A stretch of 64,000 bases of DNA from an uncultured Saprospiraceae bacterium (GCA_938016265.1 CALLWB010000007.1:1-64000); one strand, 5' to 3'. Numbered from the stretch's first letter, positions 53,015 through 63,227 are shown. The notes: generated by a model not told the origin, from the sequence alone. A program made the numbers and translations.

Positions 53015-54631
53015 TTATTTGATTTTCATTACAATATCTGGCAATTGACGACCCGCTTTATCACCAGGACATCTTGCTTTAATTTTACTGAAGTAGTAAA
53101 TATCTCCTGGCTTAGCAGCGTTTTTCATTGTATTCGCCTGTCCAGAAAAACGACCACCTCTGTTCAATGTTAAGATTGGATCTGCACGTTTTGGTACACG
53201 AGCAAATTCGAATCCGTCTACTGTACATTTTGCTTCGAAATCGAAGTTCTCCAGTTTCGCATAGATACCTTCTTGTCCTTTGAATTCTCCAGTTCCCATT
53301 GCACTTTTGATACAAGTACCAATACATGGTTTAGGATCAGGAATACGTTTTACACGAAATTCGTAAGGGGTAGCTTTTAATCCACCACCAGAAAGAGTAA
53401 CTGTTGCTTTTTGGCCTGGCTGAGAGACCGTAACGTTGTATTTAAATTTACCGTTGGGAGTCATACTACAACCACCACCAGAACAATTTACTTTCAACTC
53501 TCTACTAGGAATACCACCGGCTGAAACAGCGACAGGATTGGTAACACCTACATAGAACACGTTCATTTTCTCAGCAGATACGTTAGCGGAGCGTTCTCCA
53601 ACTTCATATTTAAAGGTCTTGCTAAAGTTATCAACCTTACCCGTAAACGGGTTTTTCAGGGAGATGTTTACTTTGTAAGACTTTTCTCCAATTGAGCTTG
53701 GTGTAGCTTGATAGGTTGCTATACCATCCTTTACTGGTAAAGAAGAACCATCTACTGTAATACTTGGCTTAGATTGGCTAGAAGCTGCACTAAGGAATAT
53801 TTCAGCTTTGTATGTTTCTCCTTTGATCACATACCCTTTTTCGGCAGAAGCTACTGCTTGGAATTTGTCGAACTTAACTGTTGTCGCGCCAATTTTGCTG
53901 GCCAGGTAATTGACGATAGAAGCCTCAGAGGTTCTTGCATCATTCTGGAATTTTGCTAAAATTGGATAACAAGCAGCTACAGGCATATGCCCAAAGTTAG
54001 AGTCTTCCCAAGTTTTATTGCCTATATCCGTTGTATCGATATTTAAGGTCAATTTTTCTTTAAGAGAAGCAACTTCATCAGGTTTGATACCTAAACTTCT
54101 GTTTCCAGCAACACTATTTACTAAAGCAATAAGTTTGTCTCTAGTTTCTTCCACCTTTGCTCTTAAAGGAGGACCTTCTGGTTCAACAGCATCGCCTAAA
54201 GAACCTCCTGCATATCCATCTACAAAAAACAAAGTTGGAATTTCCTTGTCTTTGTATCTTTTAGGACGTCCAAGTTTCCACTTATCGACATCTCTGGTTA
54301 CTTCTTCTTCAGTATAAGCACCATCTGCTCTTTCTGTAAGACGATCTTTTACACCATCAATGTAGTCAATAAGTTCCTTTGCGATTTCAGAAGCCTGCTC
54401 AGCAGGTGGCAAAAGGGCCTTATAGTCTGGTTTTTTCTTAATGGACGCTGCCATTGATTCTACTACTTTATCATTTGCAGTAGCGATGATGCCGTTAGTT
54501 CTGTCTAAGCCATCACCTAATTTAAAAAATGCTTTTATTATTTCCGCTGACACATTTAACGCCAATAGCGCTGTTAGTACCAAGTACATCAGGTTGATCA
54601 TTAACTGCCGCGGTTCCTTTGGTATTGACAT
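53015..54631 (-). CDS. gldM: Gliding motility / T9SS protein GldM (PorM)
   Basis: A 538-residue inner-membrane protein. The N-terminal family signature PREPRQ-type is seen as IPKEPRQLMINLMYLVLTAL; the single TM helix at ~10-30 includes the conserved LMYLVLTALLALNVSAEII with a Glu in the membrane segment. A helical D1 domain follows (about 35-225), then Ig-like periplasmic domains D2-D4 (for example KVNCSGGGCSMTPNGKF and a C-terminal RVPKRADPILTLNRGGRFSG). With GldL it forms the proton-driven rotary motor. It lies between gldL and gldN. Confidence 0.95.
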   Translation of the reverse strand: MSIPKEPRQLMINLMYLVLTALLALNVSAEIIKAFFKLGDGLDRTNGIIATANDKVVESMAASIKKKPDYKALLPPAEQASEIAKELIDYIDGVKDRLTERADGAYTEEEVTRDVDKWKLGRPKRYKDKEIPTLFFVDGYAGGSLGDAVEPEGPPLRAKVEETRDKLIALVNSVAGNRSLGIKPDEVASLKEKLTLNIDTTDIGNKTWEDSNFGHMPVAACYPILAKFQNDARTSEASIVNYLASKIGATTVKFDKFQAVASAEKGYVIKGETYKAEIFLSAASSQSKPSITVDGSSLPVKDGIATYQATPSSIGEKSYKVNISLKNPFTGKVDNFSKTFKYEVGERSANVSAEKMNVFYVGVTNPVAVSAGGIPSRELKVNCSGGGCSMTPNGKFKYNVTVSQPGQKATVTLSGGGLKATPYEFRVKRIPDPKPCIGTCIKSAMGTGEFKGQEGIYAKLENFDFEAKCTVDGFEFARVPKRADPILTLNRGGRFSGQANTMKNAAKPGDIYYFSKIKARCPGDKAGRQLPDIVMKIK

Positions 54632-54716
54632 AGGATTTGTTAATTTTTAATTTTCTAATTGTTGTCAATTACAGGATGCTTTCCAATAATAATATTGTGA
54701 AGCAAACTTCAATTTA

Positions 54717-55304
54717 CTATTTACCTAAAGGATTAGACATAGTAGAAAGAATGTTTCCGTAAACAGAGTTTAATGAACCTAAGTTTTTGTTTAGAGCGCC
54801 AAGTTGCTCTTTGTATACTTTAGTATCTTCGATAGAATCATTAATGTTCGCCATAGCTTCATTAAGATTTTGGTAGAAGTTACCCATTTTGTTAATTTGA
54901 TCTTTAGTACCAGAGAAATCAACTTCTTGAAGTGCTTTCAAAGAAGATAAACTTCCAGACATAGTACGTAATTCACCAAGCATACCATCTAATTGACCTT
55001 CCATTTTACCGGTGTTAATATCAAGGTTTGCTCCTCCACCTGAACTCAACTCAAAACCATCAACAGTTCCTCCGTGTTTGTCAAGACCTGGGTACAATTT
55101 TTCCCAATAGTAATCGGGTTCTGGTCCGATAAGACCTAAGAAAAGGAAAATAAATGCTTCAGTAAGTAGACCTACGGTCAAGAACTCACTAGCGAAAGGA
55201 AGGCTTTCAATTTTGAAAAGGGCTCCTACCATAATACAAGCGGCACCAATTCCAATAAGAAGATTTTTTAGGTATTTGAAACCTTTAGACTTTAAGAAAC
55301 TCAT
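54717..55304 (-). CDS. gldL: Gliding motility / T9SS motor protein GldL (PorL)
   Basis: A 195-residue inner-membrane protein with two TM helices (about 15-33 KNLLIGIGAACIMVGALFKI and 38-58 EFLTVGLLTEAFIFLFLGL). The Glu-containing second helix and the following GPEPDYYWEKLYPGLD are the family signature. The cytoplasmic tail (~75-195) is mostly helical and shorter than in many homologues. In known systems a GldL pentamer surrounds a GldM dimer and uses proton flow. It lies 85 bases upstream of gldM. Confidence 0.93.
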   Translation of the reverse strand: MSFLKSKGFKYLKNLLIGIGAACIMVGALFKIESLPFASEFLTVGLLTEAFIFLFLGLIGPEPDYYWEKLYPGLDKHGGTVDGFELSSGGGANLDINTGKMEGQLDGMLGELRTMSGSLSSLKALQEVDFSGTKDQINKMGNFYQNLNEAMANINDSIEDTKVYKEQLGALNKNLGSLNSVYGNILSTMSNPLGK

Positions 55305-55429
55305 TTTATCAGATTTAAAGTTAGTTAAAAGGGTTGTGAATTAAACATAAGAATATAAGTCAGTGCTGCAACACATGCAACACTTAAATATGGCATTAAA
55401 TTTAATAACTTAAACTTAATAATACCAAA

Positions 55430-56674
55430 TTATTTGAAATCGTTAAGGGAACGTCCTAGGAATGTAAGGGCGCAACGGAATCCTACGTAGGATTTAGCAG
55501 TGTCCTGGTATTCCCAGTGGCGAGTACCGGTTTGGATGAAGTAAGCGATATCTTTCCAAGATCCTCCTCTGATTACTTTACGTTTCCAAGCATTAGGATC
55601 ATCATCCTCCGCATCAAAACGGATGTCAGGATTCAGGTCATGTTGGAAAGCATAAGCATTCTCATAGAATGCAGAAGATGTCCATTCTGATACGTTACCA
55701 GCCATACAGTATAGCCCGTAGTCATTAGGGAAGTATGCATCGCCTTTTACAGTGTACAATCCACCATCTTCAGGATAGTTACCACGTCCAGGCTTAAAGT
55801 TAGCCAGGATACATCCTTTAGCGTTTCGTACATAGTACCCACCCCATGGAAAAGGAGCCCAGTCGTGACCACCACGAGCAGCGTATTCCCATTCATGTTC
55901 TGTAGGCAATCTGAAGTCTTCTGTACTGTATTCTCCTGCTTTAGAAGCAAAAGCGTTCCAATATTTAGTTCTCCAGTAGCAAAATGCATTTGCGTGTCTC
56001 CAGTCTACACCGACAACTGGGTAGTCATCGAAGGCAGGGTGCCAAAAGTAGTTTCGTGTCATCGGCTCATTGTAAGAATAAGTGAAGTCACGAACCCATA
56101 CTAGTGTATCAGGATATATAGCGATTTTGTTTTTCTTGATGAAATCAGTCCGATTGGATTGATAGTGGTCATGAGCTGCTTTTTTCCAGTCATACCATTG
56201 GTATTCGAATTGAAGATCTCTATTATCCATTTCTTTGCGACCACCGAATCGCTCATCTTCTGAATAATACATATCTTCCAATTCCTCTGCTTTGTAATCG
56301 ATTTCAGCATCCCAGTCAATACTAGTAGAACCATCATCATTTTCGGTGAATTGGTCTAGGTAAGTATGAGCGATAGAATCTTGAACCCAATTTACAAATT
56401 GGCGATACTCATTGTTAGTAATTTCAGTATCGTCCATATAGAATCCCTTAATAGAGATTGATTTTGGACGCTGTACCATGGTATTATTCACATCTTGATC
56501 ACTAGGACCGATGTGTAGTGTTCCAGAAGGAACGTATACCATACCGTAGGGATTAATGCCTTTCCAGGCTGGTCTGTTCAGAACACCGGTCAATTGACCA
56601 TTGCTACCTGATTTACAAGCACCTATTGTGACTAGCACAACAAGAGCCAGAAGAAACTTAGGAAAATTTTTCAT
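55430..56674 (-). CDS. gldK: Gliding motility / T9SS lipoprotein GldK (PorK)
   Basis: A 414-residue outer-membrane lipoprotein. The signal peptide ends in TIGAC (Cys20 lipidated). The mature part is a formylglycine-generating-enzyme (FGE-sulfatase) fold: GMVYVPSGTLHIGPSD, YMDDTEITNNEYRQFVNWV, YPVVGVDWRHANAFCYWRTK, FRLPTEHEWEYAARGG, MAGNVSEWTSSAFYE and VIRGGSWKD. GldK forms the ring with GldN and is not expected to be catalytic. First gene of the gldK-L-M-N block; the 199-base AT-rich leader upstream is the likely promoter region. Confidence 0.95.
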   Translation of the reverse strand: MKNFPKFLLALVVLVTIGACKSGSNGQLTGVLNRPAWKGINPYGMVYVPSGTLHIGPSDQDVNNTMVQRPKSISIKGFYMDDTEITNNEYRQFVNWVQDSIAHTYLDQFTENDDGSTSIDWDAEIDYKAEELEDMYYSEDERFGGRKEMDNRDLQFEYQWYDWKKAAHDHYQSNRTDFIKKNKIAIYPDTLVWVRDFTYSYNEPMTRNYFWHPAFDDYPVVGVDWRHANAFCYWRTKYWNAFASKAGEYSTEDFRLPTEHEWEYAARGGHDWAPFPWGGYYVRNAKGCILANFKPGRGNYPEDGGLYTVKGDAYFPNDYGLYCMAGNVSEWTSSAFYENAYAFQHDLNPDIRFDAEDDDPNAWKRKVIRGGSWKDIAYFIQTGTRHWEYQDTAKSYVGFRCALTFLGRSLNDFK

Positions 56675-56873
56675 ATTCGCACCCGAATTTTTCGACAGAT
56701 AAATAGAATTATACGAACTATTGATTAAGAGAACTGTAAATATAGAGTTTGTTGCAAAAAATTAAAAATAAATAGCATTAAATTTTTGACCATTCTACAT
56801 AAGATCTCTGTTAACCAACAAATACGTACTTGTTATGTTAAGTATTTTGTAATCTTTAATTTAAATCACGAAC

Positions 56874-57878
56874 CTAGTAAAACCTCGGGTTGTAGATAAT
56901 CTTCGCAGGAATTTCTCCCCCGATTTCTTTATTTAGGTTGTAATTAATAATAATTTCATGTGAGCCTTTATTCACTGCTTTCAGTGAAGATAGTGACAGA
57001 TCATATGAATAAGCGACAGTTATATTCTCTGTAACATGCATTCCAGCTAGAAATATAACTGCGTCTATAGTATTTTTATTGTATCCTCTGAAGGAAGCTC
57101 CTCCAAATATACTTTTATTGTATCTTAATATACCGGATAATTCTGCTTGGGTTTGAATGATGTCTGACTTAATTAGTATCGATGGTTTTAAGTCAAATTT
57201 CTCACTAATCGTTAACTCATATGCAAATATAAAAAAATAATTTCTTAAATATTTGATCTTCGTTTCGGCACCCAATTGATAACTTACTGCAGACTCCAAC
57301 AAATTGTTGGCGGAAATCCCTATTTCAGTACGTTTGTTTTTATAAAATGTTCCGAAATTTAATGTGGGGGCAATTCCGCTTGCGACTCCCGAAGGTATGA
57401 AATTATCATTATGATTTATCGTATTTCCTTCATAGTCTCCATCTGGTGCTCTTAATTTGCTACCATCTATTGATTTCTGAATAAAACCTCCTCCAATTCC
57501 TATCGAAAACAACCCTGAATTTCTCATGGGTTTTATGTAGTTATATGATAGTTCGACAGAAGTATTTCGTTCTGCACCGAGTATATCATTTTCGATATTA
57601 ATCCCTACCCCACTGCTAAGATAACTCCAGGGTAGATGTGCGGTAACATTTTGTGTTATCGGACTACCTTCCAATGCCACCCATTGTTTTCTAAAAACTC
57701 CTGTAATGCTCAGAGAGTTATCCAGACCGGCATAAGCTGTATTAAAATTATGTTTGTTTAGCATGTACAAACTGTACTGAACAGGTTGTTGAGCAAAAGC
57801 CAAAACACCTTGGGAAAAAAATAGCAGGAAGAAAAAATATTTTAGAATCACATTCATACCATCTCTATCATTATTCAT
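56874..57878 (-). CDS. Type IX secretion membrane protein, PorP/SprF family
   Basis: A 334-residue outer-membrane beta-barrel; the ATG at 57857 gives a better signal peptide (MNVILKYFFFLLFFSQGVLA) than the ATG at 57878. Family signatures: QPVQYSLYMLNKHNFNTAYA after cleavage, GVFRKQWVALEGSPITQNVT, SSGVGINIENDILGAERNTS, and the closing ENITVAYSYDLSLSSLK with NYNLNKE. These barrels attach type B (CHU_C) cargo at the surface and interact with the GldKN ring. Its position directly upstream of gldK matches other Bacteroidota. 199 bases separate it from gldK, so it may be transcribed separately. Confidence 0.88.
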   Translation of the reverse strand: MNNDRDGMNVILKYFFFLLFFSQGVLAFAQQPVQYSLYMLNKHNFNTAYAGLDNSLSITGVFRKQWVALEGSPITQNVTAHLPWSYLSSGVGINIENDILGAERNTSVELSYNYIKPMRNSGLFSIGIGGGFIQKSIDGSKLRAPDGDYEGNTINHNDNFIPSGVASGIAPTLNFGTFYKNKRTEIGISANNLLESAVSYQLGAETKIKYLRNYFFIFAYELTISEKFDLKPSILIKSDIIQTQAELSGILRYNKSIFGGASFRGYNKNTIDAVIFLAGMHVTENITVAYSYDLSLSSLKAVNKGSHEIIINYNLNKEIGGEIPAKIIYNPRFY

Positions 57879-58000
57879 TCAATATAAAAGTAAGTAAAAT
57901 TATTGACTACACATTTAACATTTCTAGGCGTTAATGTTTTGTTAAAGTTTTATTAACAAGAAAATTCGACGCCAAAATGAAGCCAAAAAGGCAAATCTGC

Positions 58001-60064
58001 TTAGTTGAGATCATCTTTCAACTGAAGTAGCAATTCCTCTATAGAGTAAACGGGCATTTTGCAGGCTTTGTTTTCACATAGATAAATTAATGTTTCTTCT
58101 TCGGCGCTTCGGTCTCTCAATAAAGGGTAAGTTTCTACCTCATCTGGTGCAGCCATGATTACTTTATTCGGAATAAAAAGATGTTCCACTTTTGACGCTA
58201 ATTCTTTGTAATTAGGACCAATCACAGCAATTTCTTTCCAAGTATACACGCTATACATCATGCATTCCGCCCATTTCGAAAATGAGCTTGCATGTTTTTT
58301 CACCGCCCCTTCCAATTGAAGCAACATTTGATGTGCCAATTGCTCATAAGGAAGATGTTCGAGTAGGGCACCTAATTTCATTAAGTTTTCTACCATTACT
58401 GAGTTGCCGGAAGGAATTGCACCATCGTACAAATCTTTTTTCCTAACAATCAGATCATCCTGAGTTGAGGAAGTGAAATAAAACAGCTTATTTTTTTTGT
58501 CAAAGAACTTATCCAGAACGAACTCTGTGAGTTCTCTGGCTTTTATAACGTAGTTAAGATCAAAAGTAACAGCGTGCACATTCAACAGTGCTTCTATAAG
58601 GTATGCATAGTCGTCAAGAAATGCATCGTATTTACTTTCTCCTTCTTTAAAAGTGTGTTTTAACGCTGGGTAGTTTGCAGATTTAAAGTGATGCAAAATG
58701 AATGCCAAGTTGTCTTTTGCTATGTCACAGTACAAATCATTTTGCAAGGCAGAACCTGCTTTTGCATAAGCTGTGCACATAAGCGCATTCCAATTCAATA
58801 ATATTTTGTCATCTAATCCTGGTGCAACTCGTTTGTTACGTTGGGTAAACAGGACTTTTTTGTTTTCAGCGAACTGTTTTTGCAGTACATCTGCTTTCTT
58901 ATTATGTAAGGACGCAAATTTTTCCAATTCTGTTGCACGCCATAAAATATTAACTGATTCCCAGTTACCCTTTTCGGTGATACCGTAGTATAGACAAAAT
59001 AATTCGGCGTCTTCCCCTAGTAGATCTTGGATTTCTTTTTTATCCCAAACATAAAATTTCCCTTCTACCCCTTCAGAGTCAGCATCATAGGCAGAATAAA
59101 ATCCTCCTTTCGGATTAGTCATTTCCCGCTTTACAAAATCGAGTGTTTCTATAATTGTTGATTTATACAACGGTTTTGGCAACACTTTGTAGGCATCAGA
59201 CAACAGTCCTATCAACAAAGCGTTATCATATAACATTTTTTCGAAATGCGGAATCATCCACTCTCGATCTACTGTGTATCTTGAAAACCCGCCGCCCAAC
59301 TGGTCGTAAATTCCTCCTAATATCATTTTGTCCAGTGACAATTCCAGATGGTCAAGGGCTTCTTGACTTCCAGTAAAATGATGATAATTTAGTATAAAAC
59401 GGAGCCCCATGGTATTGGGAAATTTTGGTGCGCCTCCAAAACCGCCTTCCAAATTGTCAAATCTTTCACGAAGATTATAATATACATCTTGGATGAACGA
59501 TTCATTAAATGGATTTAGCGTTTCATCTTCTACTACCTGGACAAAAGAGGTTTCTGACCCTGCCACATAGCCTAACAACTTTTCTGCTTGCTCTTCAATT
59601 ACTTCGCGTTTTGTATTAAAAGCATTAGAAAGGTTGTTAAGAACAGTATACCAGGATGGTCGATTATGTGCTTCGTGGGGAGGAAAATAAGTCCCACCAT
59701 AAAAGGGTTTTGCTTCTGGAGTAAGAAAGCAGTTTAGGGGCCAGCCGCCTGCTCCGGTGATCACCTGAACTGCCTCCATGTAAATCTGATCGACGTCTGG
59801 ACGTTCTTCTCTATCCACTTTTATGTTGACAAAGTTATGATTCATGAATGCTGCAATCCGTTCGTCTTCAAAGGACTCTCGCTCCATAACATGACACCAA
59901 TGGCAAGTAGAATAACCGATACTTACCAAAACTGGTTTGTTTTCTGACTTTGCTTTTGCAAAAGCTTCTTCCCCCCAGGGATACCAATCTACTGGGTTGT
60001 GTGCATGCTGAAGTAAATATGGACTGGTTTCCTTTGCTAGTCTATTGGTGAATTTTTTATTCAT
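58001..60064 (-). CDS. DUF255 thioredoxin-domain protein (YyaL/SSP411 family)
   Basis: A 687-residue cytoplasmic protein. The N-terminal thioredoxin-like domain contains [20 protein letters not shown] and the CxxC motif STCHWCHVM (Cys54, Cys57), then [13 protein letters not shown]. The remainder is an (alpha/alpha)6-barrel-like region ([49 protein letters not shown]-type helices). The family is widespread and conserved; the biochemical activity is unsettled, with suggestions of spermatogenesis-linked redox and N-acylglucosamine epimerase-like folds. It is followed by the minus-strand porP/sprF gene after 122 bases. Confidence 0.9.
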   Translation of the reverse strand: MNKKFTNRLAKETSPYLLQHAHNPVDWYPWGEEAFAKAKSENKPVLVSIGYSTCHWCHVMERESFEDERIAAFMNHNFVNIKVDREERPDVDQIYMEAVQVITGAGGWPLNCFLTPEAKPFYGGTYFPPHEAHNRPSWYTVLNNLSNAFNTKREVIEEQAEKLLGYVAGSETSFVQVVEDETLNPFNESFIQDVYYNLRERFDNLEGGFGGAPKFPNTMGLRFILNYHHFTGSQEALDHLELSLDKMILGGIYDQLGGGFSRYTVDREWMIPHFEKMLYDNALLIGLLSDAYKVLPKPLYKSTIIETLDFVKREMTNPKGGFYSAYDADSEGVEGKFYVWDKKEIQDLLGEDAELFCLYYGITEKGNWESVNILWRATELEKFASLHNKKADVLQKQFAENKKVLFTQRNKRVAPGLDDKILLNWNALMCTAYAKAGSALQNDLYCDIAKDNLAFILHHFKSANYPALKHTFKEGESKYDAFLDDYAYLIEALLNVHAVTFDLNYVIKARELTEFVLDKFFDKKNKLFYFTSSTQDDLIVRKKDLYDGAIPSGNSVMVENLMKLGALLEHLPYEQLAHQMLLQLEGAVKKHASSFSKWAECMMYSVYTWKEIAVIGPNYKELASKVEHLFIPNKVIMAAPDEVETYPLLRDRSAEEETLIYLCENKACKMPVYSIEELLLQLKDDLN

Positions 60065-60091
60065 AGTATTAAAATATTGAGCTTATAAAAC

Positions 60092-60122
60092 AAAAAACCT
60101 GACAAACATTCGTTTGTCAGGT
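60092..60122 (-). terminator. Rho-independent terminator of the DUF4271-hemD unit
   Basis: A perfect 11-base stem, ACCTGACAAAC with GTTTGTCAGGT, around ATTC. On the minus strand it runs into TTTTTTG. It lies 48 bases after the hemD stop. Confidence 0.92.
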
Positions 60123-60169
60123 CTATTATTTTGATGGCCGACAGATTAGAATGATCTAAACTATCTGGT

Positions 60170-60943
60170 CTATTTTCTTGTATTTGACTCTTTGAGGTAA
60201 TTTTCAATTGCCATTGTCATTGAAGGAACATTAGGCATTGGAGCCTGAATGTTAATATTTAGCTCTCGATCTGTTACCGCTTTGCAAGTAGATTTTCCAA
60301 AGGCAGCTATTCTGGTTTCCTTTTGCAAAAAGGTTGGGAAGTTTTCATACAGGGAGTGAATTCCTAATGGACTAAAAAACACAAGCATATCGTAAGTTAT
60401 GTTTTCAAGATCCGACAGATCGCTGGCAACCGTTTTGTAGAGTACGGCTTCCTGATAGTCAAACTCATTATCCTTGAGAAAAGCGACAACTCTTTTTGCT
60501 CCTAGATTGGAACACGGAAGAAAGAACTTCTCATTTTTCTTATGCTTCATGAAGGAATCCTTCATGTCCAATATGGATCTTTTCCCAAAAAATACCTTCC
60601 GTTTTCTGTATACGATGAACTTTTGCAGATAAAGCGCTATAGCTTCAGAAATACAGAAATATTTAGTCTCCTGAGGCATTTTCACCCTCATTTCCTCGCA
60701 AATTCGGAAGAAGTGTTCAATAGAGTTTCTACTCGTAAAAATGATAGCCGAGAAATCACTCGGACTAACACGATACTTTCTAAACTCTTTGAAAGATACT
60801 GGTTCCACTTGAATGAATTGGCGGAAATCGATTTTGATACCGTACTTTTCCGCTAAATCAAAATATGGAGATCGTTGAGGCTTGGGTTGGGAAATCAGAA
60901 TACTTCCTACTGGCTTTAACTGCCCGGTTGTTAATTCACTCAA
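60170..60943 (-). CDS. hemD: Uroporphyrinogen-III synthase
   Basis: A 257-residue cytoplasmic enzyme that closes the linear tetrapyrrole hydroxymethylbilane into uroporphyrinogen III for heme synthesis. Two HemD half-domains are recognisable (VGSILISQPKPQRSPYFDLA; DFSAIIFTSRNSIEHFFRIC; FLPCSNLGAKRVVAFLKDN; YDMLVFFSPLGIHSLYENF; RIAAFGKSTCKAV). Sequence is weakly conserved across phyla, as usual for HemD. The only standard start in frame is TTG at 60943; an in-frame TAA lies a short way upstream and no ATG in between. It starts 18 bases after the DUF4271 stop, so the genes form an operon ended by the terminator at 60092-60122. Confidence 0.88.
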   Translation of the reverse strand: MSELTTGQLKPVGSILISQPKPQRSPYFDLAEKYGIKIDFRQFIQVEPVSFKEFRKYRVSPSDFSAIIFTSRNSIEHFFRICEEMRVKMPQETKYFCISEAIALYLQKFIVYRKRKVFFGKRSILDMKDSFMKHKKNEKFFLPCSNLGAKRVVAFLKDNEFDYQEAVLYKTVASDLSDLENITYDMLVFFSPLGIHSLYENFPTFLQKETRIAAFGKSTCKAVTDRELNINIQAPMPNVPSMTMAIENYLKESNTRK

Positions 60944-60961
60944 CTTATTGAATTTTATATA

Positions 60962-61903
60962 TTAAAGCATTGAACCCCAGTTAGTAATTAGCTTTATCAG
61001 TAAAACCACAGGGGCTATTTCGACGGTGCAAAGGTAAATAAAAAAATGGAATTTATGCAGTGATAAAAACTTATTGGCAATAATTAATCCTCTGAATATT
61101 CGGTACAAATACACTACCGCAATAACAACCAGCGCTATATATATCGAAATAAATCTCATTTTTTCTGGAGAAAAAGCCATAAAAATAACCAAGGGCAACA
61201 CAATCACCCCTAAAACATGGTTAAAAACGGAGATCGTATAGCTATATAAACTGATTTCTTTACTGAAAGGAAAGATACTCCCAATAATGTACAATAATAA
61301 ATGCCGAGCTACCCAAATTATACCGACCAAAACAATACAAAGCAACATCATCCACTTTCCCCTTGGGAGCACATCAAAATAATTTCCAAGTAGGAATAGA
61401 AACAATCCCATGCAGATCACATAAAAGAGATACAATAGTAAAAAAGGGCCTTTCGCAACGTCTTTTTGCTCTCTATGCAAAAGTTTTAAAATGTTTTCAT
61501 TGGTAAAGGCCTTGAAACTATTCCGTAAGTCTGTTTTGAATACCGTATTTAGGACCGCCAACAATCCAAGCAGAATAAAGAGAATAATCCCAAGAAAAAA
61601 ATGAGGAACTGGACCATTTTGAGGAAATCTCGGCATTTCGATTTTTCGCTCGGAGTTTCCAGAGAAGAGCGTTCCTTGTCCACCATCGGAGGAACTTTCC
61701 CTTGTTCTTATTTCAAACGGATTGGATGGATCGCCTAGGGGTGTATTATCTACTTTAGAAGAATTTTCGGTTTCCTTTTTCTTTCTGTCTTGCAATTCAA
61801 ATGGGTTGTCTGTTGTCTGCGCCTCCACTTGAATGCTCGGCAACAAACAAACAAGAACGACTAAGAAAACAAACCCTTTTATTAGTTTATGAATTGACTG
61901 CAT
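60962..61903 (-). CDS. DUF4271 integral membrane protein
   Basis: A 313-residue protein. The signal-like hydrophobic N-terminus (FVFLVVLVCLLPSIQVEA) is followed by a polar ~70-residue linker with PFELQDRKKKE and PFEIRTRESS repeats. Six or so TM helices then occupy ~105-313 (FFLGIILFILLGLLAVLNT, FLLLYLFYVICMGLFLFLLG, WMMLLCIVLVGIIWVARHL). DUF4271 is Bacteroidota-specific and usually adjacent to hemD, as here. Function unknown; a link to heme or quinone handling is only inferred from position. Confidence 0.85.
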   Translation of the reverse strand: MQSIHKLIKGFVFLVVLVCLLPSIQVEAQTTDNPFELQDRKKKETENSSKVDNTPLGDPSNPFEIRTRESSSDGGQGTLFSGNSERKIEMPRFPQNGPVPHFFLGIILFILLGLLAVLNTVFKTDLRNSFKAFTNENILKLLHREQKDVAKGPFLLLYLFYVICMGLFLFLLGNYFDVLPRGKWMMLLCIVLVGIIWVARHLLLYIIGSIFPFSKEISLYSYTISVFNHVLGVIVLPLVIFMAFSPEKMRFISIYIALVVIAVVYLYRIFRGLIIANKFLSLHKFHFFIYLCTVEIAPVVLLIKLITNWGSML

Positions 61904-62039
61904 CTTCTACTGGAAATTTCTTCTATTTGGACAAATTTAGGGAATTAGTTGTTAACTAACTGGGTTATTAAGTTATTAAGTTGAGCGCGTTACAATAACT
62001 TAACACACCTAATAACTCTATATCCTTGGTAACATAAAA

Positions 62040-63113
62040 CTATTTCCCAAATAACGCAATCAATTCGCGGGCGGCTTTGAAGGAAGAATAACGGCCTGCA
62101 ACGACTTCTTTTTCCAGAAGGCGAATCTGTTGTTTGATGTTTTCCTGTTGATAAAATAATCGGCCTAGTGACTCCTTAATGGTTTGATGTAGCCAGTATT
62201 TTGACTGTTCCTGCCGATTCAATTCCCACGTCTCTGTCTCCTTCATTTGCTCTTGATAGCCGGTGATGGTAGTCCAGATTTCAGCTAATCCTTCCCCAGA
62301 AATTGCAGAACAAGTTCTAGCTTTTGGTATCCAGGAGTTTTCTTTAGGAGGAAACAAATGTAATGCATTTTTATAGGCCTGTCGGGAGCGGTTTGCTAAG
62401 TCAACATTAGCCCCGTCTGCCTTGTTGACCACGATCAAATCAGCCATTTCGACAATGCCTCGTTTGATCCCTTGCAATTCGTCTCCACCACCCGGCAGCA
62501 ATAACAACAAGAAAAAATCAACCATCGAATGAACAGCAGTTTCAGACTGCCCTACCCCAACCGTTTCTACTAATATAGTGTCATAGCCTGCAGCTTCCAG
62601 AAGCATGATGGTTTCCCTTGTTTTCCTCGCCACACCACCCAACGAATCGCCAGCCGCAGAGGGCCGGATAAATGCGCGGGAGTCGCTGGATAGTTCTTCC
62701 ATCCTGGTCTTGTCCCCAAGAATGCTGCCGCCACTTACCTGGCTGCTAGGATCTACTGCCAGGACTGCTACTTTTTTTCCTGCTTCCAACAACAATTTAC
62801 CAAACGCTTCGATAAAGGTACTTTTTCCAACTCCAGGCGTACCTGTAATACCAATCCGGATTGAATTTCCAGTTTGGGGTAGGCATAAATCTACCAACTT
62901 TTCTCCTAGCAATTGATGATCTGGTCGTTTGCTTTCTATCAAGGTGATGGCCTTACTCAATACCGCCCGATCTCCTTGCTGTATTCCTGTTAGGAATTGC
63001 TCAAGGCTTGGAAGGGCCCGCTTCTTTTTCATCAACTTCTGGATAGCGGTTTCGTTGATTGAATTTGGCTGGGGTACTCCTTCTTTGATTTTCGGCTTTG
63101 TCGGTTTGTCCAT
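62040..63113 (-). CDS. meaB: Methylmalonyl-CoA mutase-associated GTPase MeaB
   Basis: A 357-residue P-loop GTPase (ArgK/MeaB, G3E class) that gates cofactor loading and protects B12-dependent methylmalonyl-CoA mutase. Walker A GTPGVGKST at 91-99, switch segment LAVDPSSQVSGGSILGDKTR, Walker B TILVETVGVGQSE, base-recognition NKAD (VVNKADGANV), and a C-terminal dimerisation helix region. Both sides carry low-complexity GTTATTAAG/TTACTAAG-type sequence, including directly before its ATG. The mutase itself is not in the window. Confidence 0.94.
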   Translation of the reverse strand: MDKPTKPKIKEGVPQPNSINETAIQKLMKKKRALPSLEQFLTGIQQGDRAVLSKAITLIESKRPDHQLLGEKLVDLCLPQTGNSIRIGITGTPGVGKSTFIEAFGKLLLEAGKKVAVLAVDPSSQVSGGSILGDKTRMEELSSDSRAFIRPSAAGDSLGGVARKTRETIMLLEAAGYDTILVETVGVGQSETAVHSMVDFFLLLLLPGGGDELQGIKRGIVEMADLIVVNKADGANVDLANRSRQAYKNALHLFPPKENSWIPKARTCSAISGEGLAEIWTTITGYQEQMKETETWELNRQEQSKYWLHQTIKESLGRLFYQQENIKQQIRLLEKEVVAGRYSSFKAARELIALFGK

Positions 63114-63227
63114 TAAGTTACTGGTTATTGAGTTACTAAGGTATTGGTTATTGGCTGGTTTTGCAACATCTGGGGTATCGCTTAATTACTTAGTAACCTA
63201 GTAATTCATTACCTGTTAATCCATAAC

